Source: an uncultured Collinsella sp.
Lineage (GTDB): Bacteria; Actinomycetota; Coriobacteriia; Coriobacteriales; Coriobacteriaceae
Assembly (NCBI GenBank): GCA_900542085.1
Contig: UQMK01000037.1
Coordinates: 1 to 13,599 of the forward strand
Length of the DNA: 13,599 nt
Direction of reading: 5' to 3'
Every line of letters starts with the position of its first letter. Position 1 is the first letter of the stretch. A model generated the notes under the pieces. The model was given only the letters and a program-made list of their open reading frames with translations. It ran no database searches and was not told the origin of the DNA. Below are positions 1-6,537 of this stretch, in pieces. Both the position numbers and the translations under genes were made by a program.

Positions 1-40
1 AACCTACCAAAAAGGGACAGGTTTATTTTGGCAGGTTTTA
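1..40. repeat. Imperfect inverted repeat at the left edge
   Basis: Arms at 1-12 and 26-37 pair at 11 of 12 positions (AACCTACCAAAA against TTTTGGCAGGTT) around a 13-base loop. The segment also contains two similar direct units, ACAGGTTTAT and GCAGGTTTTAT. It could be the distal part of a terminator or a small dispersed repeat belonging to a gene left of the window. The window edge prevents a better call. Confidence 0.35.
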
Positions 41-57
41 TCTGGGGAAACGCAGAC

Positions 58-91
58 AGGGCCGCGACGCCTATAGCGTCGCGGCCCTTTT
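58..91 (+). terminator. Intrinsic terminator, 12-bp GC stem with T-run
   Basis: A perfect 12-bp stem (59-70 with 76-87, extended by A58-T88) encloses the loop CTATA and is followed on the plus strand by TTTT. The T-run shows it is oriented for a plus-strand gene lying left of the window. The minus-strand sugar operon also runs into this hairpin after its last stop at 131, but on that strand the stem is followed by CTGTCTGCG rather than a T-run, so it would stop that transcript less efficiently. Confidence 0.8.
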
Positions 92-130
92 CCTTGGAGA
101 AGGATCGATTAATGGAACGGAGAGCCCGTT

Positions 131-583
131 CTAGCCCTCGAGCCCGGCGTTGATGAGCTCGGCAATCTCGACAGGATCGGTGCTTTCGCGCACCCTGTCA
201 CGGAAGCCAGCATCCATCAGCATCACGGCAGCCTTGGAGAGCAGACGCAGGTGCGTGGTTCCCGCTTCGCCGGCGGGCACGTACAGCGCGAGCGCCACAT
301 CGACGGGCACGCCATCAAAGCTCGGCCACTCAACAGGCTCGGACAGCTTGAGCACGGCCACGCCCGGCGTATGGATCGCATCGCTCTTGGCATGCGGAAC
401 GGCAAAACCGGCGACGAGGCCAGTCTCGGCCTCGTTTTCGCGAGCAATAAAAGCCGCCTCTACAGCAGACGCGTCATCGGCAAAACCAAGCTCAACAGCC
501 TGCTCGGACAGATAATGCAGCGCGTCCTCGCGCGAGGCGGCGGCGTAGCCAATCGTCACTTGGTTGGCAGATACAAACCCCAT
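131..583 (-). CDS. PTS sugar transporter subunit IIA (fructose/mannitol family)
   Basis: A 150-residue cytoplasmic phosphocarrier that takes phosphate from HPr and passes it to the IIB domain of the sugar permease. The family signature is clear: RE at residues 48-49, then TGLVAGFAVPH with the phosphorylated histidine at residue 64. The length matches a free-standing IIA domain of the fructose/mannitol (Fru/Mtl/Ntr) type. The ATG at 583 has an AAGGAAGG ribosome site at 590-597, which overlaps the end of the preceding transketolase gene; the gap is 12 bases. It is the last gene of the operon, four enzyme genes away from its presumed partner IIBC (4651-6123), which lacks a IIA domain. That pairing is inferred from the operon. 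A nitrogen-regulatory IIA (PtsN) is less likely in this context. Confidence 0.93.
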   Translation of the reverse strand: MGFVSANQVTIGYAAASREDALHYLSEQAVELGFADDASAVEAAFIARENEAETGLVAGFAVPHAKSDAIHTPGVAVLKLSEPVEWPSFDGVPVDVALALYVPAGEAGTTHLRLLSKAAVMLMDAGFRDRVRESTDPVEIAELINAGLEG

Positions 584-595
584 GGAAAGCCTTCC

Positions 596-1534
596 TTACA
601 ACACGGACCTGACCGCAGCTTCGATGCCGTCGGCGTCCAAACCGTACTTATGCAGCAAATCGACCGCAGGGCCGGACTCGCCGTACACATCGCGCACGCC
701 GACGCGACGCATCGGCACTGGATGCTGCTCCGCGAGCACCGAGGCAACGGCCTCGCCAAGACCACCGATAATCGAATGCTCCTCGGCGGTGACCACGCGA
801 CCGGTCTTCTTGGCGCTGGCAACCACCAAACGCTCATCGAGCGGTTTGATCGTATGCATGTTGATGACCTCAGCATCGATGCCGTCGGCAGCGAGCGCCT
901 CGGCAGCAGCGAGTGCCTCAGCGACCATGAGACCGCACGCGACGATCGTGACATCAGAGCCCTCCCGTACAACAACACCGCGGCCGATCTTGAACTCGTA
1001 GTCCTCGTGATCGTTGATGACCGGTGTTGCCAGGCGGCCGAAGCGCATGTAGACCGGCCCCTCAAACTCATAGGCGGCGCGCACACAGGCGCGGGCCTCG
1101 ACATCGTCGGCGGGAACGACCACCGTCATACCCGGAATCGTACGCATGAGTGCGATATCCTCGCAGCACTGGTGCGTGGCGCCGTCCTCGCCCACCGAAA
1201 TGCCGGCATGGGTGGCGCCAATCTTGACGTTGAGGTGCGGGTAGCCAATGGAATTGCGGACCTGCTCGTAGGCGCGACCGGCGGCAAACATCGCAAAGGT
1301 GCTCGCAAAAGCAACGCGGCCCGTGGTCGCGATGCCGGCGGCAAGACCCATCAGGTTGCTCTCGGCGATGCCGGCATCGTAAAAGCGCTCAGGATGGGCA
1401 GTCTTAAACTTACCCGTCTGCGTAGCGGCAGCCAGGTCGGCATCGAGCACTACAAAGTCATCGTGCTCATTGCCCAGCTCGACGAGCGCCTCGCCGTAGC
1501 TTACGCGCGTGGCGACTTTTTTGACCTCTGCCAT
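596..1534 (-). CDS. Transketolase, C-terminal subunit
   Basis: A 312-residue half-transketolase carrying the pyrimidine-binding and C-terminal domains. With its N-terminal partner it would transfer two-carbon ketol units between sugar phosphates using thiamine diphosphate. Visible landmarks are LDADL at 30-34, GIAESN at 55-60 with the conserved cofactor-activating glutamate E58, the HAGISVGEDGATHQ stretch at 109-122, and the C-terminal domain with EEHSIIGGLGEAVA. The start at 1534 is preceded by AGGAGAGGA (1541-1549), and its first base is also the last base of the N-subunit stop codon (TAATG overlap), so the two halves are probably translationally coupled. Related two-gene proteins also act in sulfosugar and apiose pathways, so the substrate may not be the standard one. 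The context with transaldolase supports a pentose-phosphate role. Confidence 0.93.
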   Translation of the reverse strand: MAEVKKVATRVSYGEALVELGNEHDDFVVLDADLAAATQTGKFKTAHPERFYDAGIAESNLMGLAAGIATTGRVAFASTFAMFAAGRAYEQVRNSIGYPHLNVKIGATHAGISVGEDGATHQCCEDIALMRTIPGMTVVVPADDVEARACVRAAYEFEGPVYMRFGRLATPVINDHEDYEFKIGRGVVVREGSDVTIVACGLMVAEALAAAEALAADGIDAEVINMHTIKPLDERLVVASAKKTGRVVTAEEHSIIGGLGEAVASVLAEQHPVPMRRVGVRDVYGESGPAVDLLHKYGLDADGIEAAVRSVL

Positions 1535-2364
1535 TAGAGTTCCTCTCCTGCTGCCGCGAGCTCGGCCATGGCCTGCTCAAACTGCTCGTCATTGGGCGCC
1601 TTGCCATGCCAGCCAACCTGGTTCTCCATAAAGGAGACGCCTTTGCCCTTCACCGTCTCGGCGATGATAGCGACGGGCGCGCCGGTCACCTCGCGAGCTT
1701 CGGCGAAAACCGCCTCAATCTGCGCCATGTCGTTGCCATCGGCTAGCTCTATCACATGCCACTTAAAGGCGCGGAACTTGTCGGCAAGCGGCATGGCCGA
1801 GTTGACTTCATCGATCGTGCCGTCAATCTGCAAGCCGTTGTGGTCGACGACGGCAACAAGATTGTCGAGCGCATGGTTGCCGGCAAACATAGCCGCCTCC
1901 CACACCTGGCCTTCCTCGCACTCACCGTCGCCCAGCAACGTGTAGACACGGTAGCTGTCGCCCCAGTGCTTAGCGGCAAGCGCCATTCCAACTGCAGCAG
2001 AGATGCCCTGACCGAGCGAGCCGGTGGACATATCGATGCCTGGGGTATCGTTCATGTTGGGATGGCCCTGCAGTCGGCTGCCAATATGGCGGAGCGTCTC
2101 GAGCTCTTCGACGGGACAATAGCCGCGATTTGCCAACACCGAATACAGGCCCGGCGCCGCGTGACCCTTGGAGAGCACAAAGCGGTCGCGATCGGCCTTG
2201 TGAGGGTCGGCAGGATCGATATTCATTTCCTCAAAGTACAGATACGTCATGATGTCGGCTGCACCGAGCGATCCACCCGGATGTCCCGACTTGGCCGCGT
2301 GAACCGCAGTCACGACACCCTTCCTGACCTCATTGGCGACCTTCGCCAGCTCCTGGTTGGTCAT
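1534..2364 (-). CDS. Transketolase, N-terminal subunit (thiamine diphosphate-binding)
   Basis: A 276-residue N-terminal half of a split transketolase. It contains SGHPGG at 26-31, KGHAAP at 66-71, GSLGQG at 115-120 and the thiamine diphosphate/metal motif beginning GDGE at 145-148 and closing at N176 in VVDHNG. These supply the diphosphate-binding side of the active site, while the next gene supplies the pyrimidine side. The start at 2364 is chosen because AAGAGAGGA lies 6 bases upstream (2371-2379) and homologues begin near this point. An in-frame extension to 2466 has no ribosome site and would run into the transaldolase coding region. A 64-base gap separates it from the transaldolase gene upstream, with no evident promoter. 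Confidence 0.93.
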   Translation of the reverse strand: MTNQELAKVANEVRKGVVTAVHAAKSGHPGGSLGAADIMTYLYFEEMNIDPADPHKADRDRFVLSKGHAAPGLYSVLANRGYCPVEELETLRHIGSRLQGHPNMNDTPGIDMSTGSLGQGISAAVGMALAAKHWGDSYRVYTLLGDGECEEGQVWEAAMFAGNHALDNLVAVVDHNGLQIDGTIDEVNSAMPLADKFRAFKWHVIELADGNDMAQIEAVFAEAREVTGAPVAIIAETVKGKGVSFMENQVGWHGKAPNDEQFEQAMAELAAAGEEL

Positions 2365-2428
2365 ACGAATTCCTCTCTTGAGAACAACCCCGGCACCGGA
2401 TGGCGCGATGCCGAGGGCAACCCGGTCG

Positions 2429-3112
2429 TTAAGCCTGAGCGACGACCTTCTGCCAGTCAGCCTCAAAAGAGGCGAGGCCCTGGTCGGTCAGCGGGTGATG
2501 CAGGCACTTCTTGAGAGCGGCCATGGGCACGGTCGCGATGTCGGCACCAAGAAGAGCCGCCTGGGTCACGTGGTTGGGCGTGCGGACCGAAGCGGTGATG
2601 ATCTCGACGGTGTCGTCGACGTTCTTGCCGGTCCAGTCATAGTTCTTGATGCATGTCACGACATTGTCGAGCTGCGAGATGCCGTCCTCGGCGATGTCGT
2701 CAAAGCGGCCGACAAACGGGCTGATGTAGCGGGCACCGGCGTTGGCGGCCATGAGGGCCTGCGTCGGCGAGAAAACAAGCGTCATGTTGACGCGCACGCC
2801 CGCATCGGCCAGGGCGCGGCAGGCGGCGAGGCCGGCCTCGCACACGGGAAGCTTGACCACGATGTTGGGAGCCAGGGCGGCAAGACGCTTGCCCTCCTCG
2901 ATCATGCCCTCGGCAGTGGTCGCGGTGGACTCAGCAGACACGGGCAGGCCCTCGCAGAGCTCGGCAATCTTGAGCATATGGGGCTCAAAGTCGGCGAGCT
3001 TGCCGCCGGTCTTGGCGTACAGGGACGGGTTGGTGGTGACGCCGGCAAGGCAGCCCCAGCTCTTGGCCTCGGCGATCTCGTCAAGGTTGGCGGTATCGAT
3101 AAAGAACTTCAT
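2429..3112 (-). CDS. Transaldolase (TalC/Fsa-like small family)
   Basis: A 227-residue protein of the small transaldolase/fructose-6-phosphate aldolase family, a class I (Schiff-base) aldolase in the cytoplasm. It opens MKFFIDTANLDEI, has the substrate-binding GVTTNPSL at 24-31, and the Schiff-base lysine K87 in VVKLP. Two positions used to separate the subgroups favour transaldolase over F6P aldolase: E61 (in VSAES) where E. coli FsaA has Gln, and F133 (SPFVGR) where FsaA has Tyr. Those comparisons are from memory. The ATG at 3112 has AGAAGGAG at 3121-3128; a longer form starting at 3139 would begin upstream of this site and is rejected. It would interconvert fructose-6-P plus erythrose-4-P with sedoheptulose-7-P plus glyceraldehyde-3-P, alongside the adjacent transketolase. 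Confidence 0.93.
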   Translation of the reverse strand: MKFFIDTANLDEIAEAKSWGCLAGVTTNPSLYAKTGGKLADFEPHMLKIAELCEGLPVSAESTATTAEGMIEEGKRLAALAPNIVVKLPVCEAGLAACRALADAGVRVNMTLVFSPTQALMAANAGARYISPFVGRFDDIAEDGISQLDNVVTCIKNYDWTGKNVDDTVEIITASVRTPNHVTQAALLGADIATVPMAALKKCLHHPLTDQGLASFEADWQKVVAQA

Positions 3113-3143
3113 GGTGCAAACTCCTTCTAAGGAATCCAAAACT

Positions 3144-3180
3144 CAAAAAATAGGACAAAGGGGATGTCCTTTTGTCCTAT
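3144..3180 (-). terminator. Intrinsic terminator inside the sugar operon
   Basis: On the minus strand, ATAGGACAAA pairs with TTTGTCCTAT (3171-3180 with 3150-3159). The pairing continues inward through G-C and G-T pairs to a 3-base loop at 3164-3166, and the stem is followed directly by TTTTTT. This is a textbook intrinsic terminator for the minus strand. It lies between the GatZ/KbaZ-like gene and transaldolase, only about 30 bases before the transaldolase start. I see no promoter between it and that start, so the four downstream genes seem to depend on read-through or regulated antitermination. Confidence 0.8.
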
Positions 3181-3182
3181 GT

Positions 3183-3218
3183 GCCGGGCCTGCAGCTGGG
3201 ACATGCCCCAGGCCCGGC
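3183..3218 (-). promoter_or_regulatory. GC-rich hairpin preceding the terminator
   Basis: An 8-bp perfect stem, GCCGGGCC (3183-3190) with GGCCCGGC (3211-3218), encloses a further 4-bp stem (3197-3200 with 3207-3210). It has no T-run of its own. Its inner segment at 3199-3209 is complementary, with one bulged base, to 3160-3169 in the upper stem and loop of the following terminator, so the two structures could interact. A regulatory role is inferred. Confidence 0.55.
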
Positions 3219-3237
3219 GTCGTGTAGGAAAAGCTAC

Positions 3238-4506
3238 TTAGAGAGCCTTCTCGATGCGGCTCGTGACGCCCTTGAGGTTAAGACCGACGACGTACTGCTT
3301 GATCGGGCGCTTGATGTGCTCGATCACAAAGCGCTTGCCGTCAATGTCCTGGGCAGCGAGGTTGCGATAGAGCTTCTCGACCTGCTCCTTGACCTCGGGA
3401 TCGTTGAACGCGTAGTGGCCGGAGACATCCAGAATCTTCAGGCTGAGCTCGTCGTCGGCCAGAATGTCGTCAACCTGCAGGTTGACATCGTCGCCGGTCA
3501 TCCACTTGCGCCAGCGCTCGGTCTTGATGGCCTTGACCAGCAGCGTGTGATACAGATCGGAGGGATCGTCGCACAGGCCGTTGTCGACCAGAATCTGCTC
3601 GGTAGCGCAGAGCTTGAGGTAAGCGCGGGTCTCCTCGGTGCCGTACTGAGGGGCGACATTGGAAGCGGTCACGTGTGCCGGGATGTGCTCGAGCAGCGTC
3701 GCGTCGTCCAGGTAGTCGGCGTTGTGCTCCTTCAGGCCCACGCCGTAGCGCTTGGCCATGTCGGCGAGCTCGCGGGCATTCTTAAAGTTGTAATGACCGA
3801 CCTGCTCGGTCCAACGGGTGAGCGTACCGGTCTGGCCGACGATAAAGGTGGGCATGGGGCAGCCGCGCTTCTCGAGCTCGGGCTGCAGCTGAGAAATGAA
3901 CTCCTCGTACTTGTCGGTGGAGGTCAGGCCGCCATTGGTCTCCTCGGTACCGACCTCATAGGCAACCTCGGGCAGGTTATGCTCGCGACGGTACTGCTCA
4001 AGATAGTCGATAAGATCGATCGTGCGGCGAAGCACCACGTCGAGCGGAATAACCTTGCCGATCTGATAGGGGTCCTTGGTGGGGTCGACCATCAGCAGGT
4101 CAAAGCCTGCCTCCATGTCGGCGACAAAGGACTTGCGGGCGAGCTCCATGGCCTCGTCCTCGGGCAGGTGGGCGTTACGCTCCTCGTCGCGCTGCCACGG
4201 ACCGCCGTGATCGCGGCACAGGTAGTACGGACCGGTATAACCCACCTCGTCGGCAACCTTCTTAATGTCGGCGGCAAAGCGCGTCTGGTCCCAACCGTTG
4301 ACGTAGCCGGCGCCCATCTCGTCCATATCGACCTGGTTGCGGCTAGCGATAAACATGGGCGGGAAATCCTCGTCCTTGGCAAGCTCGAACACGGCCTGAA
4401 TCAGGTTGGGGCTCATGGGACCAATGCCGACCATGGTTGCGTGATCGCCGCTGTCCTGCAGCTTGAGCATGCCCTGAACGGCCTGGCGGATGGTGAGGTT
4501 GGACAT
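3238..4506 (-). CDS. GatZ/KbaZ-family protein (tagatose-bisphosphate aldolase accessory subunit-like, or tagatose-6-P 4-epimerase-like)
   Basis: A 422-residue protein, similar in length to E. coli GatZ/KbaZ but divergent. Shared landmarks, compared from memory, are SRNQVD (55-60), RDHGGPW (98-104), VDPTKDP (140-146), EVGTEETNGG (184-193) and KEHNADYL (259-266). GatZ/KbaZ is classically the non-catalytic subunit that stabilises the class II aldolase GatY/KbaY. An Agrobacterium GatZ relative was reported as a tagatose-6-phosphate 4-epimerase (EC 5.1.3.40). No GatY-type gene is in the window, which favours an independent catalytic role; this is inference. The ATG at 4506 has GAGAAGGAG at 4513-4521. 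The gene lies between the PTS permease and transaldolase, so the likely substrate is the phosphorylated product of that PTS. Confidence 0.82.
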   Translation of the reverse strand: MSNLTIRQAVQGMLKLQDSGDHATMVGIGPMSPNLIQAVFELAKDEDFPPMFIASRNQVDMDEMGAGYVNGWDQTRFAADIKKVADEVGYTGPYYLCRDHGGPWQRDEERNAHLPEDEAMELARKSFVADMEAGFDLLMVDPTKDPYQIGKVIPLDVVLRRTIDLIDYLEQYRREHNLPEVAYEVGTEETNGGLTSTDKYEEFISQLQPELEKRGCPMPTFIVGQTGTLTRWTEQVGHYNFKNARELADMAKRYGVGLKEHNADYLDDATLLEHIPAHVTASNVAPQYGTEETRAYLKLCATEQILVDNGLCDDPSDLYHTLLVKAIKTERWRKWMTGDDVNLQVDDILADDELSLKILDVSGHYAFNDPEVKEQVEKLYRNLAAQDIDGKRFVIEHIKRPIKQYVVGLNLKGVTSRIEKAL

Positions 4507-4650
4507 TTTGTTCTCCTTCTCCAGAGGATTTTTGACAAAAGTTCCCTGGGACCCAGATGTGGGCCCTATCAGTGCGGATGGATTTTGTTGTGTAGGGGCG
4601 GTTGTGCGGAGTCAAATCCATCCCTCCGCACAACCGGAGTCCTTAAAGGT
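4507..4650 (-). promoter_or_regulatory. Highly structured intercistronic RNA between IIBC and the GatZ-like gene
   Basis: On the minus-strand transcript a perfect 12-bp stem forms from 4625-4636 with 4599-4610 around a 14-base loop. Ten loop bases (4614-4623) are perfectly complementary to 4576-4585 just downstream, allowing an H-type pseudoknot. The 5' arm can alternatively pair with 4572-4578, giving a competing structure. A third hairpin (4548-4554 with 4560-4566, one bulged A) precedes the ribosome site of the GatZ-like gene. No strong T-run follows any of them, so this is not an ordinary terminator. It could set the expression ratio of the two genes or protect mRNA ends. It matches no riboswitch class I recognise. 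Confidence 0.5.
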
Positions 4651-6123
4651 TTACTTGGCCTGCTTATCGAGCGTGGGCTTCATGGCAATCAGGATTGCAG
4701 CGGCGACCAAGGAGCCAATCACGATGTCCAGGCAGAACAGCGCGACGTTGTTGGTGGCCAGGGCGACAATAAAGCCACCATGCGGAACATAGCAGTCGAT
4801 GCCCTGGAAGGCGGCAAGCGCCGCGCCCACGGCAGAGCCGATGCAAATGCCGGGCAGGGTGTGGCCAAGATCCTTGACCGCGAAGGGAATAGCGCCCTCG
4901 GTAATACCGATGCAGCCCATGAACAGAGCAGAGATGCCCATCTGACGGTCAGCGCCATCGAACTTGTTCTTGGCGATGAGCGCAGCGAGGCCGCAAGCAA
5001 TCGGGGGAATGGCGACGGCGACGCGGAACATACCGTTGGGGCCGTAGATGCCGGAGGCCATGATGGCCATGGTAAAGGTCGAAGCGGTCTTGTTGATGGG
5101 GCCACCCATATCGAAAGCGGTCATAACGCCAATGACCAAGCCCAGGACGACGGCGGAGCCGCCCTGCAGGCTGCCGAGCACGCTGGTGAGCCAATCCATC
5201 ACAAAGCCAAGCGGCGTGGCCAAGATGTAGATGTAAGCCATGCCCAGGACGAGCGAGGTCAGAATCGGGATGATCAGAATGGGCATGATGGTCTGGATGG
5301 TGTTGTTGACCTTCCAGGTCTTCATCCAGCGGACAAAGTAACCGCAGATGACAGCCATGATCATGGCGCCCAAGAAGCCGGTCGAAACGCTGTTGCCGCT
5401 CGGGGTGACGACGGCGTTGTTAACCAAGTAGCCCAGGACGAAGCCGGGGGCAAGTGCGGGCTTACCGGCCATCGAGTAGGCGATGTATGCCGCAAGCACC
5501 GGAATCATCATAGAGATGCCGGCCATGCCGATAGTGTTAAGACTCACCATCAACGGGTTGGTGACCTCCATACCGCTAGCACCGGCAGTACCGGATGCCA
5601 ACGAGAAGGCGAGGAACACGCCACCGATAACGACGATGGGGATAAAATAGGAAACACCGGTATTGAATGCATTGAGCAGCGTCTTGCCAGGATCGGCAAA
5701 GATGGACTGCTTGGACGCCGGTGTCGGGGCCTGCGGGGCAGCGGAGACGGCCTTCTTCTCTGCCTTGGCCTCGGCCTTGGACGCGTCAACGGCACCGCCC
5801 GTCGCCTTGATGATCTCGACAGCCTGGTCGATAATCTTTACCGGATCGGCGATTACATCCGAGGTGCCGACCTTGAGGAACTTGCCCTCGGCCATCTTTT
5901 GCTCAAAACGGTCCTCGTTCTCGACACCCACGTCGACGGACTCGAGCACCAGGTCGGCGGAATCAACGTCTTCCTGCGTGAGCTCATTCTCGATACCCAG
6001 ACCACCCTGAGCCTCGACTTTGCACTCGATGCCACGAGCGGAGCATTCATCCTGAATCGCCTTCTGGGCCATATACGTGTGGGCGATACCCACGGTACAG
6101 GCGGCAACGCCTACGATCTTCAT
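4651..6123 (-). CDS. PTS sugar transporter subunit IIBC, fructose family
   Basis: A 490-residue membrane permease that imports and phosphorylates a sugar. Residues 1-105 form a fructose-type IIB domain with phosphocysteine C9 in AACTVGIAHTYMA; the usual CPTG is CTVG here. An Ala/Lys-rich linker (about 112-140) leads to a IIC domain with many hydrophobic segments and the family motifs KPALAPGF (221-228), AFDMGGPINK (336-345) and GITEGAIPF (406-414). There is no IIA domain; one is supplied by the last gene of the operon. The start at 6123 gives the canonical IIB N-terminus MKIVGVAAC and has AGAGGGA at 6128-6134; an extension to 6225 would use a TTG without a ribosome site. The sugar is not determined by sequence: fructose, tagatose or another ketose or polyol is possible. 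As the first gene of the operon it would be controlled by the divergent LacI-type regulator. Confidence 0.93.
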   Translation of the reverse strand: MKIVGVAACTVGIAHTYMAQKAIQDECSARGIECKVEAQGGLGIENELTQEDVDSADLVLESVDVGVENEDRFEQKMAEGKFLKVGTSDVIADPVKIIDQAVEIIKATGGAVDASKAEAKAEKKAVSAAPQAPTPASKQSIFADPGKTLLNAFNTGVSYFIPIVVIGGVFLAFSLASGTAGASGMEVTNPLMVSLNTIGMAGISMMIPVLAAYIAYSMAGKPALAPGFVLGYLVNNAVVTPSGNSVSTGFLGAMIMAVICGYFVRWMKTWKVNNTIQTIMPILIIPILTSLVLGMAYIYILATPLGFVMDWLTSVLGSLQGGSAVVLGLVIGVMTAFDMGGPINKTASTFTMAIMASGIYGPNGMFRVAVAIPPIACGLAALIAKNKFDGADRQMGISALFMGCIGITEGAIPFAVKDLGHTLPGICIGSAVGAALAAFQGIDCYVPHGGFIVALATNNVALFCLDIVIGSLVAAAILIAMKPTLDKQAK

Positions 6124-6223
6124 TACTTCCCTCTTTTCATAGAGTTGCGTGCGCAAGACACCGTTTGCGGAGGCCTCCGGAGCATCCCCTGCCGTTTGGA
6201 CTTGCTGTCTTTTCGACAAGACC

Positions 6224-6253
6224 AATATAGGTGCTCGTTTTTCTTAATGCCAG
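6224..6253 (-). promoter_or_regulatory. Probable promoter of the PTS sugar operon
   Basis: On the minus strand a -10 box TATATT (6224-6229, 5 of 6 matches) lies 18 bases from a -35 box CTGGCA (6248-6253, 4 of 6). Transcription would start near 6217, giving a leader of about 95 bases. The dyad GTTTA-N6-TAAAC begins at the outer edge of the -35 box, so a repressor bound there would block polymerase. Confidence 0.45.
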
Positions 6254-6295
6254 TTTATTTCGGTAAACGCGCAGGTCAGAGCGTTGGTTACGCTA

Positions 6296-6317
6296 TTTAG
6301 TTATGCGTTTAACTAAA
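6296..6317. promoter_or_regulatory. Candidate operator for the divergent LacI-family regulator
   Basis: The dyad TTTAGTTA-N6-TAACTAAA has perfect 8-bp arms and its centre falls exactly between C and G. An even palindrome with a central CG is the usual form of LacI-family operators. It sits about 80-100 bases upstream of the inferred PTS start and 221 bases from the regulator start codon. Assignment to this regulator rests on position and symmetry only. Confidence 0.5.
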
Positions 6318-6524
6318 AATGAATCCTGCGATTTTACCCTCGATTTCAAAAGTCAAGAAGTATTTGATTTTCTCGGTAGACGGCAGATGCGCATGCCGGT
6401 CACAAATTTCGACCCCACCCATATACCGCATTTGTTGCATACTCATATGAAAGGAAAAGTCGCTCACCAAAGCGCATCCCTCACCAAGACTCAAAGTCAT
6501 CATGTTGGAAAATGCTCATCTGTC

Positions 6525-6532
6525 GGAAGGAG
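6525..6532 (+). promoter_or_regulatory. Ribosome binding site that fixes a GTG start for the LacI-type gene
   Basis: GGAAGGAG lies 5 bases before the GTG at 6538. The in-frame ATG at 6502 lies upstream of this site and has no Shine-Dalgarno sequence, so the GTG is the better start. Confidence 0.8.
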
Positions 6533-6537
6533 TCGCT

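Larger units (their letters stand above)
6124..6537. other. Divergent control region between the PTS operon and the LacI-type regulator gene
   Basis: These 414 non-coding bases are richer in A and T than the flanking genes. They contain the probable PTS promoter (6224-6253), a roughly 95-base leader with the 10-bp palindrome GGAGGCCTCC (6169-6178) and the dyad TTGCG-TG-CGCAA (6145-6156), the dyad GTTTA-N6-TAAAC (6253-6268), the candidate operator at 6296-6317, and the dyad CGGCA-N8-TGCCG (6381-6398). I found no convincing promoter for the regulator gene. Short open frames here lack ribosome sites and recognisable sequence. Confidence 0.6.

Noticed and set aside
4548..4566. Hairpin before the GatZ-like gene considered as a terminator
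   Set aside because: The stem is short and bulged, and the nearest T-run (four T) lies about ten bases away, so it is treated as part of the structured gap instead.
3172..6300. A 1042-residue plus-strand open frame
   Set aside because: It lies antisense to the IIBC and GatZ-like genes. Its repetitive Gly/Asp/His/Arg composition is what the complement of GC-rich codons produces. It has no ribosome site and no domain signature.
6443..6450. TCATATGA palindrome as an operator or promoter for the LacI-type gene
   Set aside because: It is only eight bases long, too short to be meaningful, and no -35 box stands at a suitable distance.
6309..6503. A 64-residue minus-strand open frame in the divergent control region
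   Set aside because: It has no ribosome site and no recognisable motif, and it covers the candidate operator and regulator upstream region. It is probably chance.
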